Shown one piece after another: positions 41,698 through 50,474 of a stretch of DNA of 64,000 nt. Each line of letters starts with the position of its first letter. Position 1 is the stretch's first letter. The position numbers and the translations under genes are program-made. The notes beneath the pieces were generated by a model. That model saw only the letters and a list, made by a program, of their open reading frames with translations. It did not search any database and was not told where the DNA came from. Where the stretch lies: assembly GCA_900539345.1 (NCBI GenBank), contig UQBS01000006.1, forward strand, positions 1 to 64,000. The letters run 5' to 3'. Origin of the DNA: an uncultured Coriobacteriaceae bacterium (GTDB lineage: Bacteria; Actinomycetota; Coriobacteriia; Coriobacteriales; UMGS124).

Positions 41698-43491
41698 CTA
41701 TTTCACGACGGGCATCTCGAAGTGCTCAAATGCCTCCACCATCTTCTTGTGGCGCAGGACAAAGTGCACTGCGGGGGAGGTGTTCTTGGACACGAGCACC
41801 CACCCATCCGGGCGCACGGTGATCTGAATGTTGCGAAAGCCCAGGTCAGGTCCCCATGCGAGGTGCCATGTGGGGTGTGCCGCCGCGAACGCCTCGGTCT
41901 GCTCGATGTGCTTGCGGTAGGTTTGGGCACCATAGGGAACGCTGTGTGCGCAAAACGCCTCGCCCAGCGCCAGGTGGGCGGAGGCGGCGCCGAGGTTGCT
42001 CTCGTCCACGCGCGATATGGTGACGACGGTCTCGCCGTGGGCGAGCTCGCTTTCGGCGCGTGCAAGCTGTGCCGCACGCGTCATACGAACCCGCTGTGCT
42101 TCCGCCTCGTCGAGTGTTGAGGCGGCAATCGCCTCTTCGAGCAGCTCTTCACTCATGGTATAGAGGGGAGGCGCCGACATGACGTGCATGCGCTCGCCGC
42201 TTTGCGCAGCCTCATGCATCAGGAAAGCGGCCAGCTCGCCCGCTTGCTGCGCGGTATAGACGTTTGCGAGGGGCTTGGCGGTTGCAAGCAAGTCGTTTGC
42301 GCGCTGTCTGAAATGAGCGACCGTCCCCTCGTCGCGGAAAAGCTGACAGCCCACGTGTTCATATGCGCCCGCAACGGCCTGGCCTTCGAGCGCCGCCGTC
42401 TGCGACGAGCGCACGAGGTGCGCGAACGGTCCCGTTGGCTGCGAGGGCAGGTAGTAAGGCCGTACCATGCCGGTCATATACAGGGGAAGCCATGCCTCCA
42501 GCCCGAGCATCATCTCGGGCAGGCCGCGTCCCACGTTGTGGATGTTGTCGATGGGGTGTCCCGTGCGCAGCAGCACCGCGAGGGCGGCTATCCATCGAGC
42601 AGGAAACTCGGGCTTGGCTTGCATTTTGTCTTGCATGGGCATGTCGGAGAACATGACGACGGAACTGCCTGCGGGCTCGGTCGCCGCAGCGGCGAGAAAG
42701 TCCAGCTCGGCCTGACAAAAGCCGTCGACGCCTGCGTAAAACGTGTAGAGCGCTTCCGTCGCGGTGTTCTTCCGCGCCTCCTTGCCAGTCTTGCCCGCGG
42801 CCGCTTCTTGTGCGCGCGCCGCCTGCATTGCTGCCAGGTAGGTGTCGAGGTTGAAGGTGTCGAGCTTGCGCAGGAACGGCTCGATGCTCGACTGGGGCTG
42901 TGCGTCCTGCTCGGCTTGCAGCCAAGCCGAAGTGAGCGTGGCGAGCGCCTCCAAGGCACCTTCGCCTCGCGTGTCCATCTCGGAAACGACGTCCCCGTCA
43001 GCCCTGGCCGCCTCTTTGCACAAGGCGAGCAACGCGTTCTGTGCATTTGCGCCAAGAGCCCTCTCGGCAAAGAATGTGCCCGCTGCCTGGGCAAACTCGT
43101 CGAAGTTCGAGACGTTGCGGGTCTGGGAGCACACGCGGGAGATGTAGGAGGGGCTGTATCCCAGCGCTTCAGCGAGTTTGGCGCGCGTCACACCGAAGGC
43201 GTCGAGCAAGGCCGTGAGCTTGGCTCCCGCCCCCTGCGGGGTCTGGCTGCGCGAGCCTGCAAGCAGGGCCTCGCATATCTTGTCGGCGTCGAGCGCGCGG
43301 CCCTTCTCCTGTGCTAGCTTGCACAGGGCCAGCGCAATCTCCCGTGCCGGAAGCGACCCTGCATCGGGCGTGCGCGTGCCGGCAAGGTAGCGGCTTACCG
43401 TGGAAGCGGACATGCCGCAGGCTTGTGCCAGCTCTTTGCCCGTGCAGCCAGCTTCGTCCATGCAACGCCTCAACACCTGCGAGAACTCCAT
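41698..43491 (-). CDS. Large regulator with two N-terminal XRE-type helix-turn-helix domains
   Basis: 597 aa from ATG 43491 with AAAGGGGG upstream. The first HTH is at about 2-40 (TGKELAQACGMSASTVSRYLAGTRTP) and a second at about 90-130 (VTRAKLAEALGYSPSYISRVCSQTRNV). The remaining 450 residues are mostly helical and I recognise no family. This large second part could bind a ligand or partner. The gene diverges from a PaaK-type ligase, with repeated sites between them. The lipoprotein gene follows 10 bases after its stop. Confidence 0.82.
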   Translation of the reverse strand: MEFSQVLRRCMDEAGCTGKELAQACGMSASTVSRYLAGTRTPDAGSLPAREIALALCKLAQEKGRALDADKICEALLAGSRSQTPQGAGAKLTALLDAFGVTRAKLAEALGYSPSYISRVCSQTRNVSNFDEFAQAAGTFFAERALGANAQNALLALCKEAARADGDVVSEMDTRGEGALEALATLTSAWLQAEQDAQPQSSIEPFLRKLDTFNLDTYLAAMQAARAQEAAAGKTGKEARKNTATEALYTFYAGVDGFCQAELDFLAAAATEPAGSSVVMFSDMPMQDKMQAKPEFPARWIAALAVLLRTGHPIDNIHNVGRGLPEMMLGLEAWLPLYMTGMVRPYYLPSQPTGPFAHLVRSSQTAALEGQAVAGAYEHVGCQLFRDEGTVAHFRQRANDLLATAKPLANVYTAQQAGELAAFLMHEAAQSGERMHVMSAPPLYTMSEELLEEAIAASTLDEAEAQRVRMTRAAQLARAESELAHGETVVTISRVDESNLGAASAHLALGEAFCAHSVPYGAQTYRKHIEQTEAFAAAHPTWHLAWGPDLGFRNIQITVRPDGWVLVSKNTSPAVHFVLRHKKMVEAFEHFEMPVVK

Positions 43492-43507
43492 GGCATCCCC
43501 CTTTGAG

Positions 43508-43629
43508 CCAAGATTCTTGGTGCCATCAGTATAGAGCCCCTCGCCCGGCAACAGGTTCGTCCGTCTGCCGACGGTTGCATACAGCAGCGCGTGCTTCTTG
43601 GTGCCAAGCGCCGCCGGATACGCTATAGT
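43508..43629. promoter_or_regulatory. Divergent xre/paaK promoter region with repeated candidate operators
   Basis: TTCTTGGTGCCA occurs exactly at 43514-43525 and 43594-43605, 80 bases apart. The first copy is part of CCAAGATTCTTGG; the second continues as CTTGGTGCCAAG, so both are palindromic. A minus-strand -10 (TATACT, plus 43528-43533) adjoins the first copy. A plus-strand -10 (TATAGT, 43624-43629) follows the second. Confidence 0.55.
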
Positions 43630-43679
43630 GCATGCCATGCGCAAGAGACGCACACCGACCATAGAAAGGGGATACCCGC

Positions 43680-44918
43680 ATGAAGATGAAGCCGTTCCAG
43701 CTGGACGCCATCCTCAAAGAGCTCGCGACCATTCAGGAGCGCAGCCCGTTCTACGCCAAGAAGTTCGCGGGCATCGATATGTCTACCATCCGCACGCAGG
43801 AGGACTTCGAGAAGCTTCCCTTCTCCGAGAAGGCAGACCTGCGTGAGGCGTATCCCCTGGGAATCCAGGCGGTTCCCGACGAAGAAGTCGTTCGCATCCA
43901 CTCCTCTTCGGGCACGACCGGTACCCCCGTCATCATTCCTTACACCCAGAAGGACGTTGACGACTGGACCGAGATGTTCGCCCGCTGCTACCGTGCCATC
44001 GGCTGCACGAGCAAAGACCGCATTCACATCACTCCTGGTTATGGCCTGTGGACTGCAGGCATCGGCTTTCAGTTGGGTGCCGAGCGCATGGGCGCCATGG
44101 CCATCCCCATGGGCCCGGGCAACACCGAGAAGCAGCTGCGCATGATGGAGGACCTGCAGTCCACCGTTCTGTGCGCCACCTCGTCGTACGCCCTGCTTCT
44201 CGCCGAGCGCATCGCCCAGGAAGGCATCCGCGACAAGCTCGCCCTCACCAAGGGCCTCATTGGTTCGGAGCGCTGGGGCAAGAAGATGCGCGAGCGCATC
44301 GCCGACGAGCTGGGCGTGAAGCTCTACGACATCTACGGCCTCACCGAGATTTACGGCCCCGGCGTGGGTGTGAGCTGCGACTATGACTGCGGCATCCATG
44401 TGTGGGACGACTATGTGTACGTGGAGGTCGTCGACCCTAAGACGGGCAAGAACCTGCCCGACGGTGAGGTGGGCGAGCTCGTGATCACTACGCTCGTCAA
44501 GGAAGGCGCGCCGCTCATTCGCTACCGCACGCACGACCTGTCGAGCATCATCCCCGGCGAGTGCCAGTGCGGGTGCGAGCACACCCGCATCTCCCAGCTT
44601 GTGGGCCGTACCGACGACATGTTCAAGGTCAAGGGCGTCAACATGTTCCCCGCCCAGGTGGAGGAGGTCTGTGCCGCTGTTGACGGCGTGAGCAGCGAGT
44701 ACCAGGTCATGATCGACCACCTTGCTGGCAAGGACATCATGACCGTGTACTTCGAGTGCGACTCTGCCGACCCGCTTGTGCGTCGCGATATCGAGGCCAC
44801 GATGGTCGAGACGTTCAAGAACCGCATCGGCATCACCATCGTTCCCAAGGCCGTGGGCATCGGCGACCTTCCCCGCTCGGAGAAGAAGTCCACGCGCATT
44901 TACGACAACCGCTACTAA
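43680..44918 (+). CDS. paaK: Phenylacetate-CoA ligase family protein (AMP-forming)
   Basis: 412 aa of the PaaK branch of adenylate-forming enzymes, which activate aryl acids as CoA thioesters. Visible are the phosphate loop HSSSGTTGTPVIIPYT, the acid YGLTEIYGPGVGVSC, RYRTHDLSSIIPG, and the C-terminal GRTDDMFKVKGVNMFP with Lys near the end. It is slightly shorter than classical PaaK. No paa degradation genes or indolepyruvate oxidoreductase are adjacent, so the acid activated is unknown. AAAGGGG lies 10 bases before ATG 43680. It is probably controlled by the divergent XRE protein. Confidence 0.9.
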   Translation: MKMKPFQLDAILKELATIQERSPFYAKKFAGIDMSTIRTQEDFEKLPFSEKADLREAYPLGIQAVPDEEVVRIHSSSGTTGTPVIIPYTQKDVDDWTEMFARCYRAIGCTSKDRIHITPGYGLWTAGIGFQLGAERMGAMAIPMGPGNTEKQLRMMEDLQSTVLCATSSYALLLAERIAQEGIRDKLALTKGLIGSERWGKKMRERIADELGVKLYDIYGLTEIYGPGVGVSCDYDCGIHVWDDYVYVEVVDPKTGKNLPDGEVGELVITTLVKEGAPLIRYRTHDLSSIIPGECQCGCEHTRISQLVGRTDDMFKVKGVNMFPAQVEEVCAAVDGVSSEYQVMIDHLAGKDIMTVYFECDSADPLVRRDIEATMVETFKNRIGITIVPKAVGIGDLPRSEKKSTRIYDNRY

Positions 44919-44938
44919 GGCGGGCTGCATCGGGTTTT

Positions 44939-44973
44939 GGGGGCGCCTCGCGCACATGCGGGGCGCCCCTTCT
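44939..44973 (+). terminator. Probable terminator after paaK
   Basis: GGGGCGCC (44940-44947) pairs with GGCGCCCC (44962-44969), with an inner CGCG/TGCG stem; the T-tract after it is weak. Confidence 0.5.
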
Positions 44974-45083
44974 CATGTCCGTTTGCCGCGATGCGTCTAT
45001 GCGCGCCGCTTTGCAGGTACAATGACCCAGACTGTGTCCCGACCTTGTGGGCGGGCGCTACCTATGTGAGAGGGAGAACACCC

Positions 45084-45350
45084 ATGATCGAGACCGACTT
45101 CACCCCCAAGGGCGTGTGCGCCCGCAACATCCACGTCGTTCTTTCCGACGACGGCAAGACCATCGAGTCCGTTGAGTTCACCAATGGCTGCAACGGCAAC
45201 CTCAAGGCCATCGCCAAGCTCGTGAAGGGCGCGCCTGTTGACGAGATCGTTGGCAAGATTGCCGGCAATACCTGCGGCAACCGCCCCACCTCTTGCGCTG
45301 ACCAGCTTTCCATCGCCCTGCGCGAGGCCCAGGCTCTCGCCAACGAGTAA
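45084..45350 (+). CDS. TSCPD domain protein (TIGR03905-like)
   Basis: 88 aa. The short family is defined by cysteines and the motif TSCAD near the end (NRPTSCADQLS), with FTNGCNGNLKAIAKLVKG in the middle. Such domains also occur at the C-terminus of some ribonucleotide reductases, but the role of the stand-alone form is unknown. A metal or nucleotide role is plausible. The start is ATG 45084 with AGGGAG upstream; a -10-like TACAAT lies at 45018-45023. The Rrf2 gene starts 9 bases after it. Confidence 0.85.
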   Translation: MIETDFTPKGVCARNIHVVLSDDGKTIESVEFTNGCNGNLKAIAKLVKGAPVDEIVGKIAGNTCGNRPTSCADQLSIALREAQALANE

Positions 45351-45359
45351 GCACTCGCC

Positions 45360-45815
45360 ATGCTTGTTTCCACCAGGGGCCGCTACGGCATGCGCATGAT
45401 GATCGACATCGCCCGCCATCAGGGTCAGGGCCGTGTCGCGCTGCGCGAGATAGGCGAGCGCCAGGGTATCTCCGTCAAGTACCTCGAACAGCTTGCGCGT
45501 GCCTTGTGTGCCGCGGGCTTGCTTGAGGGCAGCCGCGGCCAGGGCGGTGGTTATGTCCTGGCAAAGTCGGCTGACGACATCACGGCCGGTCAGATCCTGC
45601 GTGCAACGGAAGGCTCCACTGCCCCCGTGTCGTGCCTGACGGGCGATGAGGAGTGCCCCCGACAGGCAGACTGTGAGACAAACGCCTTCTGGGTGGGCCT
45701 CAACAAGCTCATCAGCGCCTATGTCAACGGCTATTCCCTGGCCGATTTGGTCAACGATTCGCAGGGTACGGGTCTCACTCCCGGCTCATGCATCGGCGCC
45801 AACCATAGGGGATAG
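45360..45815 (+). CDS. Rrf2/IscR-family transcriptional regulator
   Basis: A 151-aa dimeric winged-helix regulator. The wHTH begins STRGRYGMRMMIDIARH and includes VKYLEQLARALCAAGLLEGSRGQGGGYVLAK. Three cysteines, C92, C99 and C105, sit almost exactly where IscR binds its Fe-S cluster, so Fe-S status or redox is the likely signal. No isc, suf or nifS genes are next to it. It lies in a tight run with the TSCPD gene and the gene at 45821, suggesting an operon. Confidence 0.92.
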   Translation: MLVSTRGRYGMRMMIDIARHQGQGRVALREIGERQGISVKYLEQLARALCAAGLLEGSRGQGGGYVLAKSADDITAGQILRATEGSTAPVSCLTGDEECPRQADCETNAFWVGLNKLISAYVNGYSLADLVNDSQGTGLTPGSCIGANHRG

Positions 45816-45820
45816 CTGAG

Positions 45821-47041
45821 ATGTCCGACGTTTCGCTAGAAGATGACGAGACGCTCGAGCAGGGCGAAGGCGAGGCGCCCCAGGAGCAGGAGCCTGCCCC
45901 TGTTGAGCCCATCGACGCGTCGAACCAGCTCAATTCCGACGGCGTTCCCTATGGCGAGCCCGACGATGACGGCAATGTCGCCGTCATCGCGAGCTTCATG
46001 GACATCATGGACGAGGTGGATTACGTCCCCGACGCCTCGTTTACCCTGCCTGCGGGATGCGTGCCGTATGTGTCGTGCGATAACTGGGCTGCCGTGGTGC
46101 AGGCCAACACCGACGGGCGCACGTTCACGCGCCTGGGATGCCTCGACCTCAACACGGGCGATTACACTGTTTTGCTCGAGGAGGGCATAACGGGGCAGGG
46201 CTACGCGGTGAGCGAGGCTCGCATCACCGATGACCTGGTGACATGGGTGGAGGTGCACAACTCCACCGACGACTGGGCCTTCTATGCCTGTCGTTTCACG
46301 GGGGCGCCTATCACGCTCACCTCGGCCGGTCTTGTCAAACTGGGCGAAGGCGACTCCGAATGGCTCGCCCCCTCTTTTGATGCTTCCGGTAGCCAGGTGG
46401 TGTGGCAGGTCATGCCCGATCCATCCGGGTCGCACTCCAAGGAACATTCGCACGCCTACGTGTGGACCCTGGGTTCCTCGGAGGGCACCGAGGTCTGGGA
46501 CTCACCGGGCCGCTTTGCCTGTGCGCCCTCCATCTCCGACGGTGTGCTCACCATCGCGCCGCGCGTGAAGGCCGATGAGGGCGTCTACTACGGGATAACA
46601 GCCCTGTCCATGGCAGGGCAGCGGGCTCAAATCGACCAGCTCGTAATGCCCGCGTCGGTCAAGCCGTTCTTCGCGACCTACACGAGTCTGGGGTTTGCCT
46701 TCAGCGTCGAGGCGAACTACGGCTACGGCGGTCTTCTCGGTTCCATGGGATATTACATCGGACCTGGCGAGGGCCCTTATCACTATGTCGTGCGTGAGCC
46801 GGGGGCCCAGATCTGCCAGGTCGGCGGGCTGCTCGTCGTGAAGAGCCGCATGTCGTATTTCGTCGTCGACGTTGCGCGCATGACGTACGCGCGCATCACG
46901 GCGGCCAACGGCTGTACCGACTTTGGCGATTACCCTGCCACGCAGGGAGTTGTTAACAAGTTTGTAACGTTTGCCACTATAAAAGATGGCACTTCAGGGA
47001 TACCTTCCAGCGTATTGGCAAGGATTTTTTCGCTTTCGTAG
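45821..47041 (+). CDS. Unrecognised protein with possible beta-propeller
   Basis: 406 aa. The first 55 residues are acidic and Pro/Gln-rich. The rest is a series of beta-strand patterns with recurring aromatic and Asp/Gly turns (for example LGCLDLNTGDYTVLLEEG and WLAPSFDASGSQVVWQV), as in TolB/WD-like propellers. No signal peptide or transmembrane helix is seen. It begins 5 bases after the Rrf2 stop. The function is unknown. The 3' end overlaps the likely promoter region of the response regulator. Confidence 0.72.
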   Translation: MSDVSLEDDETLEQGEGEAPQEQEPAPVEPIDASNQLNSDGVPYGEPDDDGNVAVIASFMDIMDEVDYVPDASFTLPAGCVPYVSCDNWAAVVQANTDGRTFTRLGCLDLNTGDYTVLLEEGITGQGYAVSEARITDDLVTWVEVHNSTDDWAFYACRFTGAPITLTSAGLVKLGEGDSEWLAPSFDASGSQVVWQVMPDPSGSHSKEHSHAYVWTLGSSEGTEVWDSPGRFACAPSISDGVLTIAPRVKADEGVYYGITALSMAGQRAQIDQLVMPASVKPFFATYTSLGFAFSVEANYGYGGLLGSMGYYIGPGEGPYHYVVREPGAQICQVGGLLVVKSRMSYFVVDVARMTYARITAANGCTDFGDYPATQGVVNKFVTFATIKDGTSGIPSSVLARIFSLS

Positions 47042-47153
47042 GGTATACTAAACTTCGACTATGTATTTGTGACTGCGTGGTCGCGCGCGGCTGGTCCATC
47101 CATGGCAAGCTGCCCCGGTGCGCATTGGATTTCGCTTGCGAAGGAGACTGCCC

Positions 47154-47870
47154 ATGGCACAGGAAAAGTTCAGGATCCTGCTCGTCGAGGATGAGAAGCC
47201 CATCCGTGACGCGGTGACGGCTTACCTCGAGCGCGAGGAGAAGTATTCTGTCGTGGGTGTGGGCGACGGCCAGTCCGCCGTCGAGGAGTTTGAGAAGCAT
47301 CAGTTCGACCTGGTCATCCTCGACCTCATGCTCCCCAAGCTTACCGGCGAGCGCGTTTGCCGCGCCATCCGCGACACCTCCGAGGTGCCGATCATCATGC
47401 TGACCGCCAAGGGCGAGGTCGACGACCGCATCATCGGCCTGCAGCTCGGCGCTGATGACTACCTGGTCAAGCCCTTCTCGCCCCGCGAGCTCGTTGCTCG
47501 CGTCGGCGCGCTCCTGCGTCGTGCTCGCCAGGATTCCGAGCCCCAGCTCGAGGTTCTCGACTTCGGCGAGCTCGTCATCGACGTCTCCGGCCACAAGGTT
47601 TCGGTCAACAAGCACGAGGTTGAGCTCACTGCCTCCGAGTTCAAGCTCCTCACCACGCTTGCCCGTTACCCTGGCCGCGTCTACACCCGCATGGAGCTCG
47701 TCGAGAAGGTTCTCGGCTACGACTTCGAGGGTTACGAGCGCACCATCGACTCTCACGTCAAGAACCTGCGCGCCAAGCTGGGCGATGACCCGCGCAACCC
47801 CAAGTGGCTCTACACCGTCCATGGCGTGGGCTATCGTTTCGAGGCCCCCAAGAAGGACGACGCCGAGTAG
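47154..47870 (+). CDS. OmpR-family response regulator
   Basis: A 238-aa DNA-binding regulator. The receiver domain has the acidic pair E12-D13, the phospho-acceptor D57 (VILDLMLP), the Thr in MLTAKGE and the Lys in LVKPFSPREL. The C-terminal winged helix ends with ERTIDSHVKNLRAKLGDDP and VHGVGYRFE. The start is ATG 47154 after GCGAAGGAG. The partner kinase gene lies 142 bases downstream, behind a terminator. The target genes are unknown. Confidence 0.95.
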   Translation: MAQEKFRILLVEDEKPIRDAVTAYLEREEKYSVVGVGDGQSAVEEFEKHQFDLVILDLMLPKLTGERVCRAIRDTSEVPIIMLTAKGEVDDRIIGLQLGADDYLVKPFSPRELVARVGALLRRARQDSEPQLEVLDFGELVIDVSGHKVSVNKHEVELTASEFKLLTTLARYPGRVYTRMELVEKVLGYDFEGYERTIDSHVKNLRAKLGDDPRNPKWLYTVHGVGYRFEAPKKDDAE

Positions 47871-47897
47871 GCAAGTCACCCTTTTGCACCAGCCCTG

Positions 47898-47939
47898 CGC
47901 CGGGCGTCTGGCCATATGGCTCGACGTTCGGCGTTTTTT
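47898..47939 (+). terminator. Terminator between response regulator and kinase genes
   Basis: CGCCGGGCGTC pairs with GACGTTCGGCG, allowing G-T pairs, followed by six T. The loop contains CCATATGG. Confidence 0.7.
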
Positions 47940-48012
47940 GTTGCGGCCACCTGCCTGCGCATGAGGCCGCGCCTTGTATTGTCAGATCTACTCTTGATTC
48001 GAGGTAAGAGCC

Positions 48013-49461
48013 ATGGCGGGGGAGAAGCCGCGCGCTTCGCAGAATTCCAAGCTGAGTTTTAGGGCACGCGTTGCGACGGGCTTCGCCGTCGTCGCGGTCC
48101 TTACGACGATTCTGTTCGTGGTGGTGCTGAGTATCTCGTGGAACGAGGAGTTCCACAACTACACGCGCTCCACGCTTGAGGAGCTTGCCGACTCCACTGC
48201 CGCCACCCTTGAGCGCTCCTATGCCAACAAGGGATATTGGACGGCTTCCGATTTAGAGACCGCTGCCTCTAGCGCCGAGTCGCTCGAGGACATCGGTGTG
48301 CAGATTTGCGACGCCAAGAAGACGGCTGTGTACGACTCCACGCTTGCTGCTTCGGGTCAGACAGCCAACTCCTACGCGACCGACATGTCGCTGGCGCCTG
48401 CCGCCTCGCAGATGGTGAGCGTCGATGTGCACGGGCGCTCCGGCGAGAAGGTCGGCACCGTGTCGGTGTGGGTGTACGGTTCGGAGTACCTGCTTACCCA
48501 GCGTGATGAGTCCTTCCGCACTGGCTCGTTCAAGGCCATCGGCGTTGCCGGCGTTGCTTCCGTTCTGCTTGCACTTGTCTTGGGATTCGTCATTTCCCGC
48601 GTGCTCACAACTCCTGTGCGCACCATTTCCCACACGGCTGCCCGCATCAAGGAAGGTGAGCTCTCCGCCCGCTGCGGCGTCAGGGGCAAGGACGACCTGG
48701 GTCAGCTCGGCGAGACGTTCGACGAGATGGCCGAGAAGATTGAGAACGACCGCGAGCTCGAGCGCCGCCTCACCAACGACATGGCCCACGAGCTGCGCAC
48801 CCCGCTCATGAGCATGCTTGCCACCGTCGAGGCCATGCAGGACGGCGTCTACGCGTGCGACCAGGAGCATCTGGCGCTCGTGCGCAGCGAAATCACGCGT
48901 CTGTCGCGCCTGGTCGATGGCATGCTGTCGCTGTCGCGCCTGGAGAACGGCTCGGTGCATATGGACATCGTCCCCACCGACGCGGTCGAGCTTGTGGCCG
49001 GCATCACAGCCACCCACAAGGCCATGCTCGACGAGGTGGGCCTTGACCTGCGATTTGAGAATGCCTGCGACACCGACGAGCTTGTGGTGGAGCTTGATCG
49101 CGACACCATCACCCAGGCAGTGACCAACTTCATTTCCAACGCCATGCGTTACACGCCTGCCCCCGGTACCGTGACGGTGCGTGTAAGGCGCGACGGCAAC
49201 GATGCGCTCATCAGCGTGCAGGACACGGGCATCGGCATTGCCAAGGAAGACATCTCCCGCGTGTTCGGTCGCTTCTGGCGCGCCGAGGAGAGCCGCAACC
49301 GTGCCAAGGGTGGCCTGGGCGTGGGCCTTGCCGTCACGAAGGAGATCGTCGACCGTCACCACGGTAAGATCGAGGTCGACTCCACCCAGGGCGTGGGCAC
49401 GACGTTCACCTTGCGCCTGCCCCTCAAACAGCCCAAGATCAAGCAGTCCAAGGAAGACTAG
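48013..49461 (+). CDS. Sensor histidine kinase
   Basis: A 482-aa membrane kinase. Helix 1 is at about 22-44 and helix 2 at about 174-199; the 130 residues between form an extracellular sensor with no named fold. A HAMP linker follows (about 200-245), then the HisKA box NDMAHELRTP with H259. The ATPase domain shows the N box NFISNAMRYTP, G1 DTGIGI, F box FGRFWRAE and G2 GGLGVGLAV. ATG 48013 follows GAGGTAAGA. It pairs with the regulator at 47154. Confidence 0.95.
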   Translation: MAGEKPRASQNSKLSFRARVATGFAVVAVLTTILFVVVLSISWNEEFHNYTRSTLEELADSTAATLERSYANKGYWTASDLETAASSAESLEDIGVQICDAKKTAVYDSTLAASGQTANSYATDMSLAPAASQMVSVDVHGRSGEKVGTVSVWVYGSEYLLTQRDESFRTGSFKAIGVAGVASVLLALVLGFVISRVLTTPVRTISHTAARIKEGELSARCGVRGKDDLGQLGETFDEMAEKIENDRELERRLTNDMAHELRTPLMSMLATVEAMQDGVYACDQEHLALVRSEITRLSRLVDGMLSLSRLENGSVHMDIVPTDAVELVAGITATHKAMLDEVGLDLRFENACDTDELVVELDRDTITQAVTNFISNAMRYTPAPGTVTVRVRRDGNDALISVQDTGIGIAKEDISRVFGRFWRAEESRNRAKGGLGVGLAVTKEIVDRHHGKIEVDSTQGVGTTFTLRLPLKQPKIKQSKED

Positions 49462-49586
49462 GCGCGGTTTTTCTATAGAAAGCCGTGTTGCGTCACCCAG
49501 GCGCTGGCATGGCATTAAATAATCAGTCGGTTGAGCAACTGGTTCGTGTGGCGGCGCCAGGGCCGCCCACGGTGAGAGGAGAAGCA

Positions 49587-50474
49587 ATGTCTGAGACTGA
49601 AATGCTGAGGCCCGACTCGCAGGGCAAGGTGCGCGACATCTACGATCTGGGCGACAAGCTGCTTATTGTCGCGAGCGACCGCATCAGCGCGTTCGACTAC
49701 ATCCTTCCCTCCGAGATTCCCTTCAAGGGCGAGGTGCTCACGCGCATCTCCAAGTTCTGGTTCGAGAAGTTCGCCGACCTGGTGCCCAACCACATGCTGT
49801 CCACCTCCGTCGCCGACCTGCCCGAGCAGTTCCAGCCCTACGCTGACTATCTGGCTGGCCGTTTCATGCTCGTGAAGAAGGCCAGGCCGATCATGGTGGA
49901 GTGCATCGTGCGCGGCTACCTCACCGGCAGCGGCAAGAAGACCTACGACCAGGACGGCACCGTCTGCGGCATCAAGCTTCCCGAGGGCCTCACCGAGGCC
50001 TCCAAGCTCGCCGAGCCCATCTTCACCCCCTCCACCAAGGCCGCAATCGGCGACCACGACGAGAACATCTCCTATGAGCAGCTCGTCGAGCGCGAGGGCG
50101 CCGAGATTGCCTCCCAGCTGCGCGACCTGTCCATCAAGATTTACTCCGCTGCGGCTGAGTACGCTGCCACCCGTGGCATCATCATCGCCGACACCAAGTT
50201 CGAGTTCGGCATCATCGACGGCAAGATCACGCTCATCGACGAGTGCATCACGCCCGACTCCAGCCGCTTCTGGCCGGCCGATGGCTACAAGGAGGGCGAG
50301 GTCCAGGACAGCTTCGACAAGCAGTATGTCCGCAACTGGCTGAAGGCCAACTGGGACTTCACCGGCGAGCCCCCTGCGCTTCCCGCCGAGGTCCTTGAGG
50401 TTTCCTCGAGGAAGTACTGCGAGGCCTACACCATGCTCACCGGCACTGAGTTCGTGAGCGAGGGATCTCGCTAA
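49587..50474 (+). CDS. purC: Phosphoribosylaminoimidazole-succinocarboxamide synthase (SAICAR synthetase)
   Basis: Ligates aspartate to CAIR with ATP in purine synthesis. 295 aa from ATG 49587, AGAGGAG upstream. Typical blocks are GKVRDIYDLGDKLLIVASDRISAFDYILPSEIP-type N-terminus, VECIVRGYLTGSG, and IIADTKFEFGIIDGKITLIDECITPDSSRFWP. It overlaps the next gene by one base, and purL follows after that gene. Confidence 0.97.
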   Translation: MSETEMLRPDSQGKVRDIYDLGDKLLIVASDRISAFDYILPSEIPFKGEVLTRISKFWFEKFADLVPNHMLSTSVADLPEQFQPYADYLAGRFMLVKKARPIMVECIVRGYLTGSGKKTYDQDGTVCGIKLPEGLTEASKLAEPIFTPSTKAAIGDHDENISYEQLVEREGAEIASQLRDLSIKIYSAAAEYAATRGIIIADTKFEFGIIDGKITLIDECITPDSSRFWPADGYKEGEVQDSFDKQYVRNWLKANWDFTGEPPALPAEVLEVSSRKYCEAYTMLTGTEFVSEGSR

